A DNA stretch of 64,000 bases from positions 85,195 to 149,194 of the forward strand of contig JAIVFJ010000162.1 in assembly GCA_025765615.1 (NCBI GenBank), written 5' to 3'. The notes below the pieces were generated by a model. The model was not told the origin of the DNA. It saw only the letters and a program-made list of their open reading frames with translations, and searched no databases. This document shows positions 11,301-23,325 of this stretch, piece after piece. The DNA is from Zopfochytrium polystomum (lineage: Eukaryota > Chytridiomycota > Chytridiomycetes > Chytridiales > Chytridiaceae). Within the stretch, counting starts at the first letter, position 1; every line of letters begins with the position of its first letter. Made by a program: the position numbers and the translations under genes.

Positions 11301-12209
11301 CCCCCCCAAAGCAAAGATCGATTCAAAAATGCAGAGCAACCTACTTTCGACCTTGACAATGCCATTCTCCTCAACCCTCGGCGCCCGCGATTTCGACATC
11401 TTCCTCCCGCCAGCGCCCCCCGCCGCCGCGGCAGTTGCGGTGGCAAGCGACACGACGGTGCACGGCTCCGCGGCCATTTTGGGCGACGTCGCAGCCGAGT
11501 CGACTGGGGGCGTGAGGCTGGTGTGAAGGTCTGGACGCGGGGTCAGCGGGGGAGGGAACAGAGGGGGCGCGTTGAGCGCGGCGACTGACGCTCCTGTCGG
11601 CGTAGTCGCGAATGTGGCTCTTGGGCCGCGGCCGACCGAGTGCGCGGGAGCTGGTGTGGATGGGAGGGCTGCCGTGGGGTCGGTGGCGAGAGTCGCCGCG
11701 GCCACAGCGGCTAGTGTGGCGCCGCCTGGTCCTGCAGCGGGGGACGTCAAGGCGGGGGAGGAAGCGGCGGCGGGGTTGGAGAGCACGGGTTGCGGCGAGC
11801 CACCCTTGTCCGAACGATTGATCCACGCTGTAGCAAGGTCCAGATTTCTCTGGACGAGATGCTCGCGCGCCAGCGCCGCGTTGCGGAGCGCCTCCATCTC
11901 AGCGTGGAGCCGGCGGAGTTCTGTTAGCGTTGGTGCTTGCGCAAGGCCCGGTGGGAGCGACGTTAGTAGTGTGACATTGCTGGTTGTGGTAGGCGTTGTG
12001 GTGGGTTCAACTGGGGAAGACGATTTGTTTGAAACGGCAGCCAGAGGGGAAGCGGCGGGCCCAGACGCAGTTGACAACAATGCTGAGGACGACGAGGCGG
12101 CATAGTGCGATAACACGGACGCATAGTGCCGGTAAAGCCGCTGATGTTGATGCACTGACTCGGATAGTGGCACCTCAGCGCAGTTTATATTGGGTTTTGA
12201 GGCGTTCAT
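8380..12209 (-). CDS. TADA3: Transcriptional adapter 3 (TADA3 / Ngg1), SAGA-ADA complex
   Basis: Ada3/Ngg1 links Gcn5 and Ada2 in the histone-acetyltransferase module. The ATG at 12209 opens a Ser/Thr/Ala-rich N-terminal exon (to 11345) that includes a helical segment with LTELRRLHAEMEALRNAALA. Small middle exons follow (about 11100-11160; 10700-10880). The conserved part then runs over four exons. PVAQFWSFCESQYFRPLTDE is at about 10310-10550. FIAPPLGRHYLEQWADEDG (human YKIPPLGKHYSQRWAQED), GQRIIDLVREQDITVPGLDL and LPLEDRLLNELKHIGVIDGT are at about 9583-10215. The coiled segment ISQELRRVQHDLLQQMLDNQ is at about 9243-9437. The last exon (8380-9103) starts KTQPKPKKKGGKGG, passes a long Ser/Thr/Ala/Pro spacer and ends with LIERRAFVIESVGCLFPPEK. 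Block order equals human TADA3. Length exceeds the family norm because of the spacers. Confidence 0.9.
10957..10986. repeat. GT microsatellite in a TADA3 intron
   Basis: A short (GT)n tract lying between two TADA3 exons, outside coding sequence. Confidence 0.85.
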
Positions 12210-13156
12210 GCCGTGGTTGAGTGTTTCCCCGATTACGAGATCTCCGCTCTTAAAAGATCTGGGCGTGCAGAGAAAGCGATCGAGCTGCGGCAGTCAATTC
12301 CAAAGAGAGAAATAACTTTATGGATCCGTAGCGATCGACGACACTCCCCAGTAGCGCGATCTGATCTGAGGGGCCAGTTCCAAGTCGCAAAAACAGGAAA
12401 ATCGGCAACTCGTGGGATGGCCTCCAGGACAAAGCGTCGATCGGTAGTGCAACGATAAACGGAGCTTGGTGGGAAAGGTGGGAGAGGCAGGGAAGAGTGC
12501 AAAGCGGGGAAGCGGGTGCCCGGATGCTCCGATGTTTCAATCGTTCGTTCGTTCGTTAACCCCCTTGGCAATTAAGGTCTGATCCAAGCAGGTCCCAAAA
12601 TTTGGGGCCACAACGACCACTCGACCACGTCACGTCGGTAAGACTGTGTGCTTTTGCCGAAAGTTGTTGTTAGCTGGAAGCAAGAGCCTATCCGGTAGTG
12701 CCGGGCAATTGCACGCACATATGGGAGTCTGACCGTTCGTTGTGCGTAAAAGTAAACAAGGGGACTCTTCTGGCGATAAAAATGGCCGGGAACAATCACA
12801 TAGCGGTCGCATTGTTCGAAATGCAGAAGGCAACGAGAAGGGCGCGACACCAATCACAACAATAAGAGAGGATGATAACGGCCATCGAACAAAATGCAAC
12901 AGCCATCAGTGTATTGCTATTCGGAGGGAAGGTCGGTTGGGCTTCTATTCCGTTTCTGTCGTCTGTGAGTCTCGACTGGAACATTACCGTCCATCCCTAC
13001 CTTCATTCGGTCGGAGAATCATTTCGGCCAAACAACCATTGCGTGAGCAATGAGCATCGGTGCCAAACAGACCGCGACATAACAAGTTACACACCCCCTT
13101 TTAGATCCCGGAAGCAATCAGATTCCTCATCCAATCCACTTCGTTGAGAGAGCAAG

Positions 13157-13209
<53 letters not shown>

Positions 13210-13401
13210 ATTGGGAGGGAAAGAGATAAGACAGAGTGGCGGGTGAGGTGGAGCTGCAGGTGTAAGTAGTAAGTCCACCGAAAGACTGCCAACAAAAACA
13301 GAAATATCTATAAAATAGCAACAACGACACCGCGATTAACAACTATTCCATCCGTCGACGGCAAGGGGGTAAAAAAACCGAGGGGGGCGAGTTGATTTTT
13401 C
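12210..13401. other. Spacer upstream of TADA3 with a GA repeat
   Basis: Holds the TADA3 promoter side and the 3' flank of the MPLKIP-like gene. A (GA)n tract sits at about 13146-13205, and TTCGTTCGTTCGTTAAC lies at 12541-12559. No conserved reading frame was seen on either strand. Confidence 0.65.
13146..13205. repeat. GA microsatellite
   Basis: A nearly perfect AG-dinucleotide tract of about 45 bp in a purine-rich context. It is in the spacer, not in a gene. Confidence 0.9.
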
Positions 13402-16400
13402 TCAGGCTTGCTGCTCGTCGTGCACGTTATCAGAGAACGGCGACGCATAAGCATCCACTTCAGTGCTGTCTTCGGTGTAGTCAAAGCCAATCTCATCCTC
13501 ACCAAATACTTCACCTCCGTGAGCGGCAGCGCCGCCACCTTCGCTGCCATCGGCCTCCTCCTCCGCAAAATCAAACTCACCCTCGTCCTCCCCGCCTTCG
13601 ATCAGGAACTCGGCTGATGCAGCGGAGGGACCTTCTTCCCCTTCGTCAACATCCCCCGCGGCCACTTCGTAATCATCTGGTTCCGCTTCATGCTGGAGCG
13701 GGGAAGAGCCTACCTCTGCAGCATCGTGTGGCCAGAAAGGTAGCTCACCCTGCACTCCAGCGCCAATGCTGTCACCGTGGAATTCCATGCTGCCAACAAC
13801 ATCCCCTTGTTCACCACCGTTGTCCCCAAAAATGCCAGAGGCAGTCTGACCCGCCACCTCAAGGACTGCGGGAGTCATATCATCGCCTACCTCCTCGCCC
13901 TCGGCTATTTCAGTGTTTGAATGACTGTCGCCAGCATTCTCTGTCGATCCCTCGCTCGCTGGAACATCAGATGTGGGAATCCCTGATTCTGCTTCCGCAC
14001 TGATAGCGCCGTGAAAGGAACTGGCGGTTCCAGTGTCATCATCCTTCACGTCTGCGGCTTCATAGCCACTTCCTTCGTTGGTAGCTGGAAGAAAGCCGGA
14101 GTCTTCCTTTCCCTCCTCCTTTCCGACCAAGCTTATCGCTGCCGGCGCAGCTATCAATTCCCCGGCGGGAACAGGAGAGGCGGGAATCTCCCCAGCCTCC
14201 ATATCGTCGTCGTCAATAACATCGTCATCAAGTTCATCCCCTCCGCCATCTCCAGCACCCACGTCGTCGCCAGTTGGTTCAGCGACTGCTCCAGTGACTG
14301 TCTCATCGTTCTGCTCAGCAAAGGCAGGTTCCTTGTCCGGTTGCGCAACGTGGGCGATAGCGGCCACGCTAGCAGGCGCGCCAGCAGTGGTTACGCTCTC
14401 GCCAACATCAGGAACTGTCGACACGTTTTGGGCAGGTCCCGCAGAATTGCTTTCCTTCGAACGCTCAGCGCGACGAACGAGGTCTGCCCAAGGATCTTCG
14501 AGATACGATTTTTTAAAGTAGGCTTCCACGCCGTCGATGGAAAGTGTTTCTCCGCGGTGGTATCGATTTGTCGGAGCGGGTCGGTCATTCGCGACGTGAG
14601 TGCTTTCGTCGTTTCCGGTGGCCGAGGCAGTTGAAGATGGGTTACCTCTTATACCCCCAGCCCCTTGCTGTGGAGGGGCGTTACGAGCAGTTCTCGCAGG
14701 AGGCGGGCCTCCCGCCGGGCCTCGGTTCGGGAGGTCATCTGTACGCCGTCGCTTAAACCGGCAAACGCATTTCAGAGAGGAGGGAGTGGGAATGGATGGG
14801 AGAATTGGAAATTATTCACAACATCAAGCAGCGAGAAACGTTCTCATAGCCCAAGCAAACTGGCCTATACCTTTTGGTAGCCGAAGTCTCTCCTGTCACC
14901 CTCGTATGGTCGTTTGTCGTACGAGGCGGGGCCACGGGAATCATATCCACGAGGTCCGCCACCGCGCATTTGGCCGCGGCCCGCGCCGTAACGATACCCC
15001 CCTCCACCTCCTCCGCGACCGCCATAACCAACTTCGAAATCGCCATGGCCATGGCTAGTGCGGCCGCCCCCTCCTCTACCCCCAGGTGGGCCATAGCCAC
15101 CAGGGCCAGGACCACCCGAAGGCCCACGGAATCCTCCAGCTCCACCGTCCGTGGGCATGCCAAACCTGTCGTAGCTGGAAGCTCCCCCCATCCCGGAGTC
15201 GCCCATTTCACCGCCATTCCCGTACGGTCGGTTATCGGGGTTGTACCGGTCTCGCTCATAGTTCCCCATTCCTCCATAGCCGCCACCACCATGGCCTCCA
15301 CCCCCTCCACCAACTGGAGGCGGTCCATAACCTGCGCGGCCCCCGCGGCGGAAATTGCCCCCACCACGACCACCATATCCAGGTCCACCACCTGACCGGT
15401 CATCAAAACCACGGCCAGAAGGTCCACCATTGCCTCTTCTGTAATCATCGTGCTGGGGAGGAGGTGGATAAGCGGAGTGTTGGCGAGAGCCACCTTGATT
15501 TGGCCCATCGGGTCCACCCACGTGACTGGGGTAGCCTCCGCTGCCCGCGGACGATCCGTTGCGCATCAACACGGAAGCAGGGTCGTACCCTTGCTGGGAT
15601 TGGGCGGGGTTAGGGGGGGCGAGGTGAGGTGGCGGAGGAAGTCCGGGAATACCCTGTCCGGGTTCACCACGAGGGCCAGTTCGGACACCCATAGGGCCTG
15701 GTTTGTTTCCCATCATCGGACCGTTGCTTCCACCTCGGCCGCGCCGATCTCTAGAACGATCGTTCATTCCAACACTGGGTCTCGGGGGCAAACTATTGAT
15801 TCCTCCCCCGCCACCGCTCAAACCGTAACCCATGGGCGGGGCCGACCCGTTTCCCTGTCCCGATGTGTACGGCGATTGACCGCCAACAGGTGCACCATAA
15901 CCGGATCCGCCGTAGCTATTCGAGGTCTCAGGCTGTCGAGGTCTCAGCGGAATAGAATTAGCAGGAGAAATTCCGGATAGCTGGGCGTAGCTATTTGCAA
16001 GAGCAGTTGTCAATGAGACAGGTTGCGTGGGCTGTGGGGGCTGGGCTTGACTGGCTTGTTGAGCTGCCAGCAGCTGTGGAATGCCAGCTAAAGGGACACC
16101 TGTGGCTTGAGCAACCGCAGCATACATTTGCTGCTGCTGCTGCTGCTGTTGCTGTTGTTGTTGCTGCTGGCCCTGCTGGGCATAAAGCGCAAGGATGGCA
16201 GGGTCGTAGGCCCCGAGAGTTGGGGTTGGGGTAGGTGGGACTCCTGTAGTTGGCGGTGGGGCGCCATAACCGAACGGAAGCCCAACGCCGGTCCCACCCA
16301 CACCTCCGTACGGATTTGCAGCAGAAGCGGCTGGTTGGGTCACTCCAGTGCCAAACCCTTGATACTGCGACCCCTGCCACGATGGTGCAACACCAGTTTG

Positions 16401-16961
16401 TGGAGGTGGTTGGGTCGCCTGCTGGGGTTGCGATGGTTGCTGCTGTTGTTGCTGCTGCTGTTGCAACTGCTGCTGCTGATACGCAGCCCACATTTGCAAC
16501 TGGGCCTGCTGTTGAGGATTTTGTTGCTGCTGCTGCTGTTGCTGAAGCTGGCCGTAGGCTTGCCTATATGTAGAGGAAGTAACAGACGGTGACGATGGAA
16601 GCAGTCAGCGAGCTGGAAGGAAAAAACCGCGATAGGAACTCGGCGGAGTCAGGGCGTCGCGGGTGTATCTGGGCACTCACCACGCGGCAAGGACCTGCTG
16701 CTGTTGTTGTTGCTGCTGTTGGATCACGGCCATCGCAGCGGCAGCGGCCAGGGCTGGGTTGGCGGCGGCAGCAGCGGCGACTCCTGTTGCAGTGTTGCCT
16801 GCGCCGGTGCCGACGGATCCAGAGACGCCGGACCGGCCCACGCCCGTTCCCACGCCGCCGCCGCCACCTCCAGCGTTAGCGGCAGCGGCGGCAGCGGCGG
16901 CGGCGGCGGCGGCCTGCTGAATGGCAGCAGCCTGAGCAGCGTAGTCTGCGGCTGCGTACAT
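13402..16961 (-). CDS. MPLKIP: Large Gln-rich/RGG protein with an MPLKIP/TTDN1 motif
   Basis: Three exons join in phase. Exon 1 (16682-16961) opens MYAAADYAAQAAAIQ and is Ala/Gln/Gly-rich. Exon 2 (14871-16563) has long Gln runs, then Pro/Gly/Tyr/Asn-rich sequence and finally dense RGG/GGYG repeats. Exon 3 (13402-14751) begins RRRTDDLPNRGP and carries GVEAYFKKSYLEDPWADLV (about 14476-14532). This matches the C-terminal motif of human MPLKIP/TTDN1 (ENYFKPSMLEDPWAGL), the region that binds the lariat-debranching enzyme DBR1. A long Glu/Asp/Gly-rich acidic tail follows, ending DEQQA. The predicted length of about 1,100 aa is far above human MPLKIP (about 180 aa), though both share a Gly/Pro-rich disordered arm before the motif. 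The exon 2 donor (GTATAG) overlaps an in-frame TAG, so if it is unspliced exon 2 would end at 14868 and exon 3 would be separate. A role in intron-lariat handling is inferred. Confidence 0.6.
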
Positions 16962-17888
16962 GGATGGACTGGGTCGCGATGGATCTGACGGAGTTTTTGT
17001 TGGATGTTCGGCTTGTTTGGTTTTGGATTCTAACACAGGAGCAAATACAACTTATTTCTCCTTTTTTTCCTCTCCTTTCAAACAAACACAGGCTGTGGTG
17101 TGCAGACGACTCGTTCGCTGTTATTATTAATACCACCCTCTTTGCGCGAACGCCAGCAGGGTCGAGCCTCAGCGTCCGCGGACTGGGGGTTAAGGTCATT
17201 CACCCAGCAGCTAGCTGCAGCCAGCGAACCACTCTCAACCATCCATTCATTCATCCATCCATCATTGCTCGGCGATTTTTTTCCTCTCGACTTCCATGTC
17301 AAGTGCGTATAAAATGCTCGGACCCTTCTTTCTCATCGTCGGTCTGGTTTTGTTTGTTCCTCCTTCGGCCAATGGGACCAAGAACTCCAACGCGATGCTG
17401 ACCCGTTCAGAAAGCCCTCTTGCCTCTCTGTGGCGCGAGAGTGCTCTCCGCACGGTTTGAGTTACCATCCGCGTTTCTCTCTCCTCCCCGGATCCATCCA
17501 TCGCTTTCTGACCCCCTCAACGTCTCTCCCCCCTCTCTCACGTCCTCTGTGTCTCTTTCGTCTTCGCTCTCACTATTTGCAAGCTTGCATGCAGCCAGCT
17601 GCACCAACCGCCGTGGTTTTTATCTCCACCTCCCTGCCGCCGCGGCCGCTCGCGCGACTGGTCTTCCTCGGCGGAGGTGGTAAATACGCCACGAAGACCA
17701 GAAATTGTGCTGAATATCACTGAGGGCCGCGCCATTTTGCGTCCTTGAGGTGGGGGGGGCCTCCTTCTCCTTTCTCGCTTCTGGTTCAATCGGCACAAAT
17801 TACAAATAAATATTTCGGAAGCGATGTGAGACAAAAAAAAAACAAAGAAAAAAGAAAAGAAAAGAAAAATAAAAGAGAAGGTGCGGAC
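16962..17888. other. Divergent spacer between the MPLKIP-like and F-box-like genes
   Basis: 927 bp between opposed starts. It is pyrimidine-rich (17460-17580) and has a poly-A/AAAGAAAA stretch just before the F-box-like ATG (17830-17880). No gene was seen. Both promoters are presumed to lie here. Confidence 0.55.
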
Positions 17889-19670
17889 ATGTCAACTTCT
17901 TCGTCAACGAAGAGGGGCGGCAGGACGCAGCAGCCGAGGCAGCGCGCGTTCGCACCACCGAAGCCGCCTCCGTCGCCGTCGCTGTCAGCCCGCCGTGCCA
18001 TGACGGACGCCGCCATCGTCGCGCGCGTGCTGGCTTTCACGAGCAGCCGCTACCTGATCGACTGGTCGGTGCCGACCGCCGCAGAGGCTGCCGCGGCGCT
18101 CGCCGTCTCCAGCACCGACCCGCTCGCGGCGCGGCCGTCCCTGGCGTACGTGCCGCCCGCGCCTCCCGAACACGAGACGGCGCTGCCCCCCGCGGCGCAG
18201 TACCACCGCGTGATCCCCGTGCGCGACGCGAAACAGGAGCTCGCCTACGCCAAGGTGTCGCGCGCGTGGCGCGCGGCCGGGTTCGCGCAGCTGCGGGCGG
18301 GCTTGGCCGCGCTGGATTGCTGTTCGGTCCTGGGCCTCGGCAGCCTCGGCGCCGGCGGTATGGGCGCAGCCGACGACGCGATCAGCGACGCGGTGATGCA
18401 GCTGCTTGCGGTGCTGCTACAGGACGGGTACCGGCGGCGGGCGGCCGCGCATCTGTTTGCGGCGCTGCAGACGGTCAAGGCGGGTCCGGCGAACGAGGCG
18501 AGCGAGACAGACGTGCTGCGGCTGCTGCGCGCCGCCGGCCTGCTGGGTGACCTGTCGAGGTTTCGGTCCGTGAGCGTTGGCGGCCTCCGCGCGCCGCGCG
18601 AGTTTGCCGCCATGGTCAAACAGAGCGGGGAAGGCCTGGCGCTCGACAGGACGTTTCGCAACTTGCAATGCCTCGACCTCGAGTGCGTCAAGGCTGCCGA
18701 CACCACAGCGTTCGAAATGGGCCGCCTGGTCGCCGCGTGCAGGGAGCGCCTGGGCGTGCTCAAAATCATAGGCCTGAGCGCAAAGGTGGTCGAGGGCATC
18801 CTGGCGCAGTGCCCTCGAAAGGATACAATTAATGGACTACCCATGTTTCCGAGGTGTGTATTGTAACTCTTTTTTCCCTCTCGCGTTTGTTGCAATCCGC
18901 GCCAAGATGAACCTTGAGTTTCAATATCCTGCAGTCTTAAGAGAATTCACGTGGACCCTTGCGACGACGATATCCTGACCCCGTCCTCGCTGCCGATCAT
19001 CGCGCCGCGCGTGTTTGAATTTTCGAGCATGGGCTGGTTCCAGCAGTACACGGCGGACATTCTTTACCGGTCGGGGAGACCGGCCGTCTTCCGCCTCAAA
19101 TTCTCCAAAGTCCAGCAGCTGCGGCTGATGCTTGGATCGGCGGCGATGACGACGACGGGAGAAGCGGCGGCGGCGGCGGCGTCAGGAAACCGGATCGAGA
19201 ACCTGCACGTGCACTTTTCGCCCGAGGAGGACGCGCCCAAGGCGCACAAGCACAACGTGTCGCGCATTTTGGCGCACATTGCGGCGTGCGGGCCGTGGAC
19301 GAACCTGCAGTTGCTCAAGGTATACACGAACCCGATCGACGTGGGCGTCGCGCTGCAGATTGTCATGACGCTGGGCGAGAAGCTGAAGATCCTGTCGCTG
19401 GCTGAGATCCGCGCGTCCGCCGCCGAGCAGACAGTTAGCGCCGTTCTGACGCTCAAGGACATTGCGGCGCTGCGGGTGCCCGGCGGCGGGGAAGGCGGCA
19501 GCGGCGGCGACGGCGGGTGGGTGGAACGATTTGCGATGGCGGTGGCGTTCTTCTGCCCGAAGCTGAGCATCCTCGAAATGTCGTTTGAAGGGCGCGCCGA
19601 TTTTTCGTCGGCGCTGCAAGCGGCGCTGCGAAAGCACGCCCGCGGCGTGGATTTGCGGTTCGATCCGTGA
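17889..19670 (+). CDS. F-box/leucine-rich-repeat-like protein, function unknown
   Basis: The ATG at 17889 opens MSTSSSTKRGGRTQQPRQ, then an F-box-like region (DAAIVARVLAFTSS with YAKVSRAWRAAGFAQLRAGL about 80 aa later). Exon 1 ends at 18853. The intron (18854-18934, GTGTGT...GCAG) joins to give FPSLKRIHVDPCDDD, a typical LRR strand-turn phrase. Other LRR-like phrases are FRNLQCLDLECVKAA, WTNLQLLKVYTNPI and CPKLSILEMSFEG. F-box/LRR proteins usually choose substrates for SCF ubiquitin ligases, but the F-box is weak here and the assignment rests on general layout. The stop TGA at 19668-19670 overlaps a GTGAGTGAGTGAG string that could serve as a splice donor, so the true C-terminus could differ. 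It is very GC-rich, like its neighbours. Confidence 0.6.
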
Positions 19671-19891
19671 GTGAGTGAGTGAGATAGATAACGATTGGGT
19701 CTGGTTGTATTATTTTAATGGTGTGTGCCGAGGGTTGTTTCCTTATCATATCGCCTTGGGGGGGGCTACTTGTATAAAAGCCCCAGAAAAGAGACAAACG
19801 CCCAACAGAACTCTCACAACAAAAAACAAAGAAAAAGAGAAAAACGAAGAAAAAAAAAAGAAAAGCCATTTTTTCCAAAAACTTTCCAATA

Positions 19892-21647
19892 ATGGCCGCA
19901 ACAGCATCACCATCGTCATCGACCGTCGACGCCGTCCGGGCAAAGCATGGCAGCAAGCTGGTGGTGCTCGACCAGACGCCCCAGCTGCTGGCGCTGCTCT
20001 CGATCATTCGCAACCGCGAAACGGGCCGCGGCGACTTTATCTTTTACGCGGATCGCATCATCAGGTGAGGGGAGGAGGAGGCGCAGCATGCAGGCAAGCA
20101 GGAGAAAGACGGAACGAGGAGGAGGAGGAGGAGGAGGAGAGGCGGAGACTTGTCTGTGAAGGTGTTGGTGGGCGGAAAGGAGAGAGCCAGAGAGCCAGAG
20201 ATGGTCAGAGAAGGTCACAGAGAGAGCGAGAGAGCGAGAGAGAGCCCAGATGGATCGATGGAAAGAACGACGAGGGAGTGAAATGTGGTGGTAGGGGATG
20301 AGAGGGACCTCAATCGCATGAGGACCCATCCTCTGATGGAAACATTCTCATCTCTATCAACCCGCCTCTCCACTTCGTGGTACTCTTTCACAACTCCCAC
20401 CCGCGAAAAAACCATCGAATTATGCAATTGGGCGACCTCGCGCGGCGCGCGTCACACCTGTGTCGCCTTGCGTTCACGGTTTTCAGACTCCTTGTCGAAG
20501 AAGGTGGGTGGCCCACCTTATCTTATCTCGACTGACTGAACAAATTCTAATATGCGCCTGTGCAACCCGCCTTTGCAGCGCTGAACCACTTGCCGTTCAA
20601 GGACAAGACTGTGGTGACTCCCACCGGTGAGGGGAGGGTCGGGCTTGGCAGTTTATGACGTGCTGACCTTGCCAATTCTTCCTTCTTTTGTTTCGTGGCA
20701 TAATCCGCCTCCGACCGTGCCCCTACTGCTCGCTCCCTACCCTCCACCCTTTCCCATCCTTCCCTCCCCCACGACGTCATCCAGGTGCTGAGTTTAAGGG
20801 CCTTGGCTTTGAAGGCAGGATCTGTGGCGTATCTATTATGCGGGCGGGAGAGTCAATGGAGCAAGGTCTTCGAGACTGTTGCAGGCAAGCGTCGAGTGGT
20901 TGTTTGGCGGAGTGGGGGCCATGGGTGCAGCAGCGCGCAACCCTGTTCGTCAATTTTCTGCTCTGAGACTGGCCGATATCCAGGAGTGTCCGCATTGGCA
21001 AGATCCTGATCCAGAGGGACGAAGCGACGGCTCTTCCAACGGTGGGTACTTATCTTCGAGGGTTGGCCTAATTTGTTGGTCTCAATGCAGCTCTACTACT
21101 CGAAACTTCCACCCGACATCAAGAACCGATACTGCCTGCTCCTGGACCCTATGCTTGGTACTTCATTTTCCTTGCCTGTTTCCTTCGTTTATTTTTACTC
21201 GGGCGGTCTCGCACTCGGGCGGCTGCGGATCTCGGCTTGTTAACTCACTGTCACTGCCCCGTGACTGTATTTCAAAAACAGCGACTGGAGGGTCGGCCAT
21301 CAAGGCCATTGAGGTGCTTAAGGACAATGGCGTGCCAGAGGACCGCATTCTGTAAGTCGCTTTTGCTGTGTGGGTGGACGTGGGTGCGTGCGTGTGCGGG
21401 TGGGTGTTGGTGCAGTGCTTGTTGTGGTTCTCCCCGCCCTGCTGCTGACCTGAAGCATCCCGTTTAATGCTTTTCCAGCTTTGTCAACCTCATTTGCGCT
21501 CCAGAGGGAATCGAAAATGTCTTGACGGCGCATCCCAAAATCAAGATTGTGACTGCCGGGGTTGATGCGGCGCTGGACGAAAACAAGTACATTATTCCGG
21601 GACTCGGTGACTTTGGGTGCAGGTATTTCGGGACCGAGGACATCTGA
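19892..21647 (+). CDS. FUR1: Uracil phosphoribosyltransferase (pyrimidine salvage)
   Basis: Catalyses uracil + PRPP to UMP + pyrophosphate in the cytosol. Eight exons were read with matching phases: 19892-20064, 20487-20503, 20579-20626, 20785-20884, 20984-21041, 21091-21157, 21282-21351, 21479-21647. The product is about 220 aa, the usual UPRT size. It starts [10 protein letters not shown] and passes [39 protein letters not shown] and [13 protein letters not shown]. The PRPP loop is LLLDPMLATGGSA, and the uracil-site end is [19 protein letters not shown]. Exon 2 is a 17-bp micro-exon (R-LLVEE). The intron after exon 4 starts with GC (GCAAGC) rather than GT, and the protein only stays in frame if it is used. 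No catalytic residue appears to be missing. Confidence 0.95.
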
Positions 21648-22078
21648 AAAGAGGGAGGCGGGGATTTGGTGCGCGGGCTTTGGGCAGACAATGATGACGA
21701 GAGACGCCAGGACGATTGGTGCATTTTTGGAAGCCAGAATTCAGAATTGTCTGTTTTGGTGAAGTTTGTTGGGTTGTGTGTCTTTCTTTGTCTGTCGCAG
21801 GAAAGCAACTGCTTCGTGTCTGCTTTCACGTGAGCGGGCGAGGAGCGAAAGCGAAACAACCACAGCGGGCCTTGAGCTCCCCGCCGTATGACAGGGAATT
21901 CTCAGTTTGGGCGCTCGTTGACTCCATTGACCAGAATAGCAGAGGAAGTCGTGGCTGGCCCCTTCCCCCAACATGTCTTCGTGTTTTGCCTATCGGCCAT
22001 TTTGTGGCCTCTGTTCCCTTCCTCGTTGTGGAAACCCTTGTTCTTCATTCTTTCTCTGTTTTTTTTCGATTCCTCGCG

Positions 22079-22120
<42 letters not shown>

Positions 22121-22216
22121 CAACACACACGCACACACAAAGGGGCAGTGTTGTCGTTGTTGTGGGCGACTGCGCAAACGTGCACGAACAGGGACACGTC
22201 ACCCACCACTTGCACA

Positions 22217-22254
<38 letters not shown>

Positions 22255-22359
22255 AACCCTTGTCTTCGCTTCTCGTTCGGCCAGACGGCTCTGACGAGGC
22301 GAGCGAGCGAGCAGTGTGCTGCACACGCACACACATTCACACACACACACACACACACA

Positions 22360-22400
<41 letters not shown>

Positions 22401-22872
22401 CTCTGTCTCTCTGTCTCTCCGTCTTTCTGTCTCCGTCTCCTCTCTCTCTCGCGCTCTCCCCAAACCCCTCCTTTTTTTCTGTGCAAACGAGCGCGCCCCC
22501 CCTCCCGGCGCTAAAGACGGGTTTCCGCCGCGCCCGGCCTCGCTCAAGACGTTAGGCGCGCCGCCTTCGCTTGCAAGTGGGTAGGTTGTTGGTCCAAAAG
22601 CAGCGCGTGAGAGTGGAGTGAGGGAGCGAGAGGCAGAGAGAGAGAGAGAGAGAGAATCAAAGAGTGAGAGGCCGAGATGGTGTGTGCAAACAATGTCCGA
22701 GAGTGAGAGGAGATGGCGGGAGCCATCCGTCTCACACGCATCGCTAACCCGCTCATCTTTCCCCAACACCCCCGCGACCCATCGGGGTCCAGCCCCGCGC
22801 AAGCAGTCTCCCATCACCGCTCCTTCATACCCCATCCCCTCCCCCCTCCCCCGTCCCTCCTCCCCTCCTCAT
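21648..22872. other. Microsatellite-rich spacer
   Basis: Separates UPRT from the coiled-coil gene. It contains three CA tracts and one TC tract (about 22080-22398) and a GA stretch (22618-22660). No conserved frame was found on either strand. Confidence 0.7.
22080..22398. repeat. Cluster of CA and TC microsatellites
   Basis: CA tracts at about 22081-22113, 22219-22251 and 22331-22361, the last running straight into a (TC)n tract to about 22398. Intervening unique sequence separates them. Confidence 0.9.
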
Positions 22873-23286
22873 ATGGATCCCCTCAGCGCGCCGCCACAGC
22901 CGGCAGCAGTCCCCATCTCCGATCTCGGCTCCCTCCCTTCGTCGCCGTCGCGTACCACTAGCCGCATCCCGCTGCCGCAGCAGTCGGCTCCGTCATCGCC
23001 GTCATCGCCGTCGCGGCAGGGGATCGCGAGGTAAGGACCTACTCGCCCCCCAATCAAACCTACTTGCCCCGACCTTCCTTCTTTGCGTTCGCGTGAATTG
23101 CAATATTCGCGCCGCGCTCAATGCTGGCATTGTTGTTGTGTGGTTGCTTTTTGCTTTTTTCTCGTTTTTTGCTTTTTTTTGTTTGGTTGTTCTTGGTTGT
23201 GGGGGCGCAGCAACCTGGTGCCCTCACCCACACAGGCAACCACCCAGGGCATTCCACCGTTCGTATTCGAGTCGACTCACATTTCT

Positions 23287-23325
<39 letters not shown>

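Noticed and set aside
21888..22584. Open frames made of His/Thr and Ser/Leu repeats
   Set aside because: They are translations of CA and TC microsatellites in a spacer.
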